NCBI GenBank assembly: GCA_903868285.1
Contig: CAIPUP010000118.1
Coordinates: 1-5,514 of the forward strand
From: an uncultured beta proteobacterium
Lineage (GTDB): Bacteria; Pseudomonadota; Gammaproteobacteria; Burkholderiales; SG8-39
DNA: 5,514 bases
Direction: 5' to 3'
Positions 1 to 3,992 of this stretch are shown in pieces. Each line of letters opens with the position of its first letter. Position 1 is the stretch's first letter. Under the pieces are notes generated by a model that saw only the letters and a program-made list of their open reading frames with translations, did not search any database and was not told where the DNA came from. A program made the position numbers and the translations under genes.

Positions 1-787
1 GCGACTGGCGCGTGACTGCGGTTTCAAGGCCGGCTATATCAGCGGCGGCTCACTCGGCTGGCAGCAGTGCGTGACCGAAGCCAATATCACCTTGCCGGAG
101 ATGGCGCAGGTGGCGCTGGACATGCGCGCGGCCTGCGACTTGCCGCTGGTGCTGGATGCCGGTGGCGGCTGGGGCGATCCGGTACACATGCATCGCACCA
201 TGGCCCTGAGCGAGGCCGCTGGCTTTGCCGCCATCGAAGTCGAGGACCAGTTTCTGCCGCGCCGGGTGCATCACCATATCGGTGTCGAGCGGCTGATCGA
301 GCCGCAGCAGATGGTGCAGAAAATTCGCGAGCTGGTGGCGGCGCGGCGCAACCCGGACACGCTGATCATCGGTCGCACCAATGCCCTGCGCCTGACCGGC
401 ATGGACGATGCACTGCGACGGGCCGAGGCCTTTCATGCTGCGGGTGCCGACATGCTGTTCGTGCACACCCGTACGCCGGAGGAGATCCGCTATCTGGGCG
501 AGCGCCTGCCAGCGCCGCTGATGATCTTTGCCCCGGGCGATGGCTTTGCCGAGTTCGGCATGTCGCGCCAGGAGTTCTACCAGCTTGGCTTTCGCCTGGC
601 GGCATCGTCCGGCTCGGCCTTTGCCGCCATGTACAAGGCGGTGCGCCAGTCCTATGAATGCCTGGCGCGTGATGAACTTGATCCGTTTCTGGGCAAGGGC
701 GGTGTCGGCCAGCAACTCAAGGCAGCGCATGCCACCTGTGGTCTGGCGCAGTGGCTGGAGGTGGAACGCAACACCACCGGCGGCTAG
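1..787 (+). CDS. isocitrate lyase/PEP mutase family protein, 5' truncated by window edge
   Basis: The frame is open from base 2 to a TAG at 785-787 and gives 261 residues. Family members are about 280-300 residues long, so perhaps 25-35 N-terminal residues lie outside the window; GTG 71 is an internal valine, not the start. The fold is the PEP mutase/isocitrate lyase TIM barrel. I see the metal-site strand LDAGGGWG (Asp codon 155-157), the IEVEDQ strand (Glu codon 242-244), the gating-loop region PRRVHHHIG (about 257-283) and GRTNA with its conserved Arg (about 371-385). Such enzymes cleave or form C-C or P-C bonds in small 2-oxo acids, with Mg2+, in the cytoplasm. The substrate cannot be read from the sequence. 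The Cys of the KKCGH loop of isocitrate and methylisocitrate lyases is absent, so PrpB or AceA activity is unlikely. An oxaloacetate-decarboxylase-like or carboxyphosphonate-mutase-like lyase is possible. The family call is firm; the function is open. Confidence 0.88.
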   Translation, partial: RLARDCGFKAGYISGGSLGWQQCVTEANITLPEMAQVALDMRAACDLPLVLDAGGGWGDPVHMHRTMALSEAAGFAAIEVEDQFLPRRVHHHIGVERLIEPQQMVQKIRELVAARRNPDTLIIGRTNALRLTGMDDALRRAEAFHAAGADMLFVHTRTPEEIRYLGERLPAPLMIFAPGDGFAEFGMSRQEFYQLGFRLAASSGSAFAAMYKAVRQSYECLARDELDPFLGKGGVGQQLKAAHATCGLAQWLEVERNTTGG

Positions 788-2229
788 TTGCGCGCGCTGG
801 CCGCCGTGACATTGGGGCGGTTCAGTGGTGGATTGGCCGCGAAGTAACGCTTGATGCCCTTGAGAATGGCCTGCACCATGCGTTGCTGATAGGCATCGTC
901 ATTCAGTCGCCGTTCTTCCTCGGGATTGCTGATGAAGGCGGTCTCGACCAGGATGGAAGGAATCTCCGGTGCCTTGAGTACGGCAAAGCCGGCCTGCTCG
1001 ACATGCGCCTTATGCAGAGTGTTGATACCGCCGAGTTCACCCAGCACCGCCTTGCCCAGCTTGAGGCTGTCGTTGATCTGCGCGGTGAGCGACAGATCGG
1101 CCAGGGTCATCGCCAGGAATTTGTCTTTCACTGCCAGGTTCACGCCGCCGATCAGATCGGCCTCGTTCTCGCGCTTGGCCAGCCAGCGCGCGGCGGTGCT
1201 GGTGGCGCCACGCTCGGACAGCGCGAACACCGACGAGCCACGCGCATGCGGATGCACGAAGGAGTCAGCATGCACCGACACGAACAAATCGGCTTTCATG
1301 CGGCGCGCCTTGTCGACGCGCGCCTGCAGCGCCATGAAGTAGTCGGCATCACGCGTCAGTACGCCACGCAGACCTGGTTCGGCATCGATGGCGGCCTTGA
1401 GCTTGCGTGCGATGGTGAGCGTGACATCCTTCTCCCACGAGCCGCTGCGACCGCGCGCACCGGGATCCTCGCCGCCATGACCGGGATCGATCGCCACCGT
1501 CAGCAGACGCTGGCCGGGACGGGCGACTTTGTTGCTGCCGGCGCTGTCGGCGGGGGCTGGTGCGGTGTTCGAGGTGCTTGCGGCATTGCCGTTGACGGCA
1601 TTCGATGCCGCATTGTTCGTGGCGTTGCTGTTGGCAGCGGCGCCGTCATTGCCACGCTCGGCCGGTTTGTCGAGTAGCGCCATCAGCGGATCGGCCGGTT
1701 GCGCCGGATAGATGTCCAGCACCAGCCGGTGTCCATAGCTACCAACCGGTTTGAGGGTGAACAGTTGCGGTCGCACTTCGCTGCGCAGATCCAGCACCAG
1801 TCGTACCAGGCCGGGCTTGTTCTGTCCGGCGCGCAGCGCGGCTATCCACGGATCATTGGCTGATAGCTTGCCGCTGAGCAACCCTTGCAGTCCGGACAGT
1901 TCGACGTTCTCCAGGTCCAGTACCAGACGCTCGGGGTTTTTTGCGCCCAGCATGTTGAACTTGAGCGGCTGCGCGCTCTCGATGGTGAGGCGGGTGTAGT
2001 CCTGCGCCGGCCAGATGCGCAGCGCGCTGATTTTCTGTTCGTTGCCGTTGGCGCTGAGCGTTGCGGGCGGGGTTGCGGCCGGGGTTGCTGCCGGGGTTGC
2101 GGCATTGGCGGCGGCAACAAACACCTGCGCCAGCAGCAGCAACAGCATGGCGAACAGGCATAGCCGTAGCAACACCGGACCACTCAATAAGAGTCGCCGG
2201 ATACCGTTGCTGCCACCGCCGCTAAGCAC
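784..2229 (-). CDS. amiC: N-acetylmuramoyl-L-alanine amidase AmiC (AMIN + Amidase_3)
   Basis: This periplasmic zinc amidase cuts the bond between MurNAc and the L-Ala of the stem peptide, which splits septal peptidoglycan so that daughter cells separate. The protein has 481 residues, in the usual range. A signal peptide covers about 1-43: RR at 11-12, a Leu-rich core at 19-36 and an ANA-type cleavage site near 41-43. The RRLLL pattern suggests Tat export, as in E. coli AmiC, but it is a weak match. An AMIN domain (about 66-175), which binds peptidoglycan at the septum, is followed by an Ala/Asn/Ser-rich linker (about 189-240) and the catalytic domain (about 243-463). The zinc ligands are His251 (DPGHGG), Glu266 (SWEKD) and His320 (SVHAD), and the catalytic Glu429 sits in LVETAF. 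An inserted segment at about 353-385 matches the helix that plugs the active site until an EnvC/NlpD-type activator binds. The GTG start at 2229 is chosen because AGGAG lies 4 nt upstream. The gene overlaps tsaE by 46 bp, so coupled translation is likely. Confidence 0.95.
   Translation of the reverse strand: MLSGGGSNGIRRLLLSGPVLLRLCLFAMLLLLLAQVFVAAANAATPAATPAATPPATLSANGNEQKISALRIWPAQDYTRLTIESAQPLKFNMLGAKNPERLVLDLENVELSGLQGLLSGKLSANDPWIAALRAGQNKPGLVRLVLDLRSEVRPQLFTLKPVGSYGHRLVLDIYPAQPADPLMALLDKPAERGNDGAAANSNATNNAASNAVNGNAASTSNTAPAPADSAGSNKVARPGQRLLTVAIDPGHGGEDPGARGRSGSWEKDVTLTIARKLKAAIDAEPGLRGVLTRDADYFMALQARVDKARRMKADLFVSVHADSFVHPHARGSSVFALSERGATSTAARWLAKRENEADLIGGVNLAVKDKFLAMTLADLSLTAQINDSLKLGKAVLGELGGINTLHKAHVEQAGFAVLKAPEIPSILVETAFISNPEEERRLNDDAYQQRMVQAILKGIKRYFAANPPLNRPNVTAASARN
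2069..2104 (-). repeat. 12-bp tandem repeat, 3 units, in amiC signal-peptide/AMIN junction
   Basis: Three near-identical units of the plus-strand type GGGGTTGCGGCC run at 2069-2080, 2081-2092 and 2093-2104. The second differs from the first at one base and the third at its last base. They encode the AATP repeats just after the predicted signal peptide cleavage site (residues about 43-54). Twelve is a multiple of three, so a change in copy number keeps the frame. The segment is probably a flexible tether in front of the AMIN domain. Confidence 0.85.
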
Positions 2230-2750
2230 GCCGCTCCTGCATTGCTGTGTGCCTCGAGAATGGCATCGCGTCCGGATGACGTGATGCCCAGTCGTATCAC
2301 CAGATCGGCCCTAGGGAGCAGGTCGCCTGCCTTGTCGGGCCATTCCACCAGGCAGATGGCATGTCCCTCGAAATGCTCCCTCAAGCCAGCTTCCAACCAA
2401 TCTTGATCGGAGGTGAACCTATAAAAATCAAAGTGATACAAGCATATCCCAGAAATTGCATAAGGTTCAACCAAGGTATAGGTCGGGCTCTTGATATGCC
2501 CGGTCACACCCAGCGCTCGCAGCAGTGCGCGCACCAGGCTGGTTTTTCCGGCGCCAAGTTCGCCCTGCAATTGGATGTGCAGCCCGTGCTCGTGCGCAGG
2601 GGCATTGCTGTCCAGGTTCGGGGCCAGTGATCGCGCGAGGCTTGCTCCCAGACGGGCCGTTGCCGCCTCATCCGGCAGATGCAGACGCAGCGCGGCCAAG
2701 GCCTTGGCTGCTGGCTCGGATGGCAAGTTAGGATGCACGCTATGCGTCAA
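2184..2750 (-). CDS. tsaE: tRNA threonylcarbamoyladenosine biosynthesis ATPase TsaE
   Basis: TsaE is the cytoplasmic ATPase that works with TsaB and TsaD to transfer the threonylcarbamoyl group to A37 of ANN-decoding tRNAs (t6A). The 188-residue frame carries the Walker A loop GELGAGKTS at 63-71 (Lys69, Thr70), the switch-like SPTYTLVEPY at 88-97, the DFYR motif at 108-111 and the acidic LVEWPDK at 134-140. E. coli TsaE is about 153 residues; this one has extra N- and C-terminal residues. The frame contains no ATG at all, so the start is GTG or TTG. TTG 2750 is the longest option and has AGGTG 4 nt upstream; GTG 2738 and TTG 2726 lack a visible ribosome binding site. The end of the gene overlaps amiC by 46 bp. 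Residues 91-120 are encoded by an AT-rich patch with rare codons, unlike the rest of the gene. Identity is firm; the start is less so. Confidence 0.94.
   Translation of the reverse strand: MTHSVHPNLPSEPAAKALAALRLHLPDEAATARLGASLARSLAPNLDSNAPAHEHGLHIQLQGELGAGKTSLVRALLRALGVTGHIKSPTYTLVEPYAISGICLYHFDFYRFTSDQDWLEAGLREHFEGHAICLVEWPDKAGDLLPRADLVIRLGITSSGRDAILEAHSNAGAACLAAVAATVSGDSY
2230..2238 (-). promoter_or_regulatory. ribosome binding site that fixes the amiC GTG start
   Basis: On the minus strand AGGAG (2238-2234) is followed by CGGC and then GTG 2229-2227. It lies inside tsaE. It favours GTG 2229 over the in-frame TTG at 2187-2185, which would overlap the tsaE TGA stop but has no Shine-Dalgarno and would remove the twin Arg from the signal peptide. 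Confidence 0.6.
2391..2480. other. local AT-rich patch (33 of 90 bases G+C) inside tsaE
   Basis: Counting by tens gives 33 G or C in 90 bases (37 %), against roughly 60 % on both sides. It encodes TsaE residues 91-120, including the conserved DFYR. Codons ATA and AGG, and three TTG, are used here and are out of keeping with the GC-rich codons of the neighbours. A weak minus-strand promoter-like pair (TTGAAC at 2470-2465, TATGCT at 2446-2441, 18-bp spacing) lies within it; with only 4 of 6 matches in each box I do not call it a promoter. Confidence 0.75.
2730..2741 (+). promoter_or_regulatory. probable ribosome binding site of queG
   Basis: AGGA at 2730-2733 stands 8 nt before ATG 2742. It lies within the first codons of the divergent tsaE. 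It is modest in strength, so ATG 2733 or GTG 2760 (preceded by AAGAG at 2749-2753) cannot be ruled out. Confidence 0.4.
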
Positions 2751-3968
2751 GAGACACCTGTGAACTTATCTGAAAACTTGCTGCCCCAAATCCGGCAATG
2801 GGCCACTGAACTGGGCTTTCAGGCCTTGGGCGTGTCGGGTGTGGATCTGGGTCGTGCCGGGCAGGGCCTGCAGCAATGGTTACAGAAGGGCTTTCATGGC
2901 GAGATGGATTATATGGAACGCCATGGTCTGGTGCGCTCGCAGCCGGCGCAGCTGGTGCCGGGTACGCGCTCGGTGATCGCTGTGCGTATGAACTATCTGC
3001 CGCCATCGGCGCTGCCCTGGCCGGGGCAGGCGCAGCGCTTGCCCGCGACGCAGGCGGTGATCGCACGCTATGCCCTGGGCCGCGACTATCACAAGCTGAT
3101 GCGGCACCGTTTGCAGCAACTGGCCGATCGCATCAGCGGGGCCATCGGACCGTTCGGCTATCGCGTGTTCAGTGACTCGGCACCGGTGATGGAGGTCGAG
3201 CTGGCGCGTCGTGCCGGTCTGGGCTGGCGCGGCAAGCACACCCTGATGCTGTCGCGCGATGCCGGCTCGTTCTTTTTTCTGGGTGAACTGTTTACCGATC
3301 TGCCCTTGCCGCCGTCGTTGCCCGAGGCCTTGCCGCAGGCAACGAACAGTGCGGATACCAGTGCAGTCAATGACGAGGCGGGCGGACACTGCGGCACCTG
3401 TACGCAATGCCTGCAGGCCTGTCCAACGGGTGCCATCGTCGCGCCTTATCAGCTGGATGCGCGGCGCTGTATTTCCTATCTCACCATCGAGCTCAAGGGC
3501 TCGATCCCGACCGCGCTGCGATCGGCTATCGGCAATCGCGTCTATGGTTGCGATGACTGTCAGACCGTCTGTCCCTGGAACAAGTACGCCCAGCTGTCGC
3601 CAGAGCAGGATTTTGTGGTGCGTCATGGGCTGGACCGCTCCAGTCTGATTGCCTTGTTCCAGTGGAGCGAGGCGGAGTTCCTCGAGCGCATGCAGGGCAG
3701 CGCCATACGTCGCATCGGTCATGTGCGCTGGCTGCGCAACCTGGCGGTGGGCCTGGGTAACGCGCTGTCGGCGCTGCGCGATGGTCCGGACGCTGCAACC
3801 CCGGACGAGGCAACCCCGGACGCTGCAACGCAGACCGCTGAAATTCGCGCTGAAATTCGCGCTGAAATTCGCGCTGTCTTGCAGGCGCGCTTGCAACATC
3901 CTTCCGCCCTGGTGCGCGAGCATGTGGCATGGGCGCTGGCCCAGGGGCAGGCCCAGGCCCAGGCTTAG
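2742..3968 (+). CDS. queG: epoxyqueuosine reductase QueG
   Basis: QueG reduces epoxyqueuosine to queuosine at wobble position 34 of GUN-anticodon tRNAs, using cobalamin and two [4Fe-4S] clusters in the cytoplasm. With the ATG at 2742 the protein has 408 residues. The N-terminal cobalamin domain (about 15-185) holds RYALGRDYHK at 109-118 and the conserved Asp145 in FSDSAP, which matches the proposed catalytic acid. Cluster cysteines are C217, C220, C223, C227 and C243, C270, C273, C277. SAIRRIGHVRWLRN (320-333) leads into a C-terminal HEAT-like segment (about 379-400). Compared with E. coli QueG there are two extra stretches: about 190-215 before the first cluster, and a repeat-encoded linker at about 348-378. 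The tail QGQAQAQA is also repeat-encoded. AGGA at 2730-2733 supports ATG 2742; ATG 2733 and GTG 2760 are alternatives, and the frame's upstream ATG at 2679 lies deep inside tsaE and is unlikely. The gene is divergent from tsaE. Confidence 0.95.
   Translation: MRQETPVNLSENLLPQIRQWATELGFQALGVSGVDLGRAGQGLQQWLQKGFHGEMDYMERHGLVRSQPAQLVPGTRSVIAVRMNYLPPSALPWPGQAQRLPATQAVIARYALGRDYHKLMRHRLQQLADRISGAIGPFGYRVFSDSAPVMEVELARRAGLGWRGKHTLMLSRDAGSFFFLGELFTDLPLPPSLPEALPQATNSADTSAVNDEAGGHCGTCTQCLQACPTGAIVAPYQLDARRCISYLTIELKGSIPTALRSAIGNRVYGCDDCQTVCPWNKYAQLSPEQDFVVRHGLDRSSLIALFQWSEAEFLERMQGSAIRRIGHVRWLRNLAVGLGNALSALRDGPDAATPDEATPDAATQTAEIRAEIRAEIRAVLQARLQHPSALVREHVAWALAQGQAQAQA
2751..2759 (-). promoter_or_regulatory. 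probable ribosome binding site of tsaE
   Basis: On the minus strand AGGTG (2759-2755) is followed by TCTC and the TTG start at 2750. The site sits within codons 4-6 of queG. It is the only Shine-Dalgarno-like sequence near any of the candidate starts of tsaE, which has no ATG. Confidence 0.4.
3786..3830 (+). repeat. 15-bp tandem repeat, 3 units, in queG linker
   Basis: The units are CCGGACGCTGCAACC (3786-3800), a copy reading GAGG in place of GCTG (3801-3815) and a copy differing only in its last base (3816-3830). They encode P-D-A/E-A-T three times, residues about 349-363 of QueG, between the conserved GHVRWLRN region and the HEAT-like C-terminus. The frame is preserved. Confidence 0.9.
3837..3876 (+). 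repeat. perfect 12-bp tandem repeat, 3.3 units, in queG linker
   Basis: GCTGAAATTCGC occurs three times without a mismatch (3837-3848, 3849-3860, 3861-3872), followed by a partial GCTG (3873-3876). It encodes A-E-I-R three times, residues about 366-377, and probably extends the helix that enters the HEAT-like segment. Identity at silent positions suggests recent expansion. It begins only 6 bp after the 15-bp array. Confidence 0.92.
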
Positions 3969-3983
3969 GCTCAGGCTCAGGCC
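3942..3983 (+). repeat. hexamer array of 7 CAGGCY-type units spanning the queG stop codon
   Basis: The units from 3942 are CAGGGG, CAGGCC, CAGGCC, CAGGCT, TAGGCT, CAGGCT and CAGGCC. The array is in phase with queG and encodes its Gln-Gly/Gln-Ala tail. The fifth unit (3966-3971) carries the TAG stop. The last two units fill most of the 24-bp gap to the convergent ABC-F gene. Confidence 0.9.
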
Positions 3984-3992
3984 GGACCCTCG

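Noticed and set aside
50..730. Minus-strand open frame (226 codons) opposite the lyase gene
   Set aside because: It is the complement of the conserved barrel sequence, with no motif of its own.
751..1677. Long plus-strand open frame (308 codons) opposite amiC
   Set aside because: It is the antisense of a gene with clear domains and catalytic residues; the product has no recognisable motif, and its composition is typical of a high-GC shadow frame.
2185..2187. TTG start of amiC overlapping the tsaE stop codon
   Set aside because: It has no Shine-Dalgarno, while GTG 2229 has AGGAG and keeps the twin-Arg signal peptide.
2361..2630. Plus-strand frame with a strong GGAGGTGA at 2409-2416, opposite tsaE
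   Set aside because: No ATG or GTG follows at a proper distance (the nearest GTG, at 2433, is too far), the product has no motif, and the opposite strand encodes the TsaE core.
2679..2741. Longer queG form starting at ATG 2679
   Set aside because: The extra 21 residues have no match to QueG N-termini as I know them, overlap the tsaE 5' end more deeply, and a better placed start with a ribosome binding site exists at 2742.
2880..3923. Long minus-strand open frame (347 codons) opposite queG
   Set aside because: It lies wholly inside queG, whose Fe-S cysteines and conserved blocks are intact. The product is rich in Arg, Gln and His with no known domain.
3969..3992. Possible bidirectional terminator between queG and the ABC-F gene
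   Set aside because: The 24-bp gap is hexamer repeat and a few bases; I see no inverted repeat with a T run on either strand.
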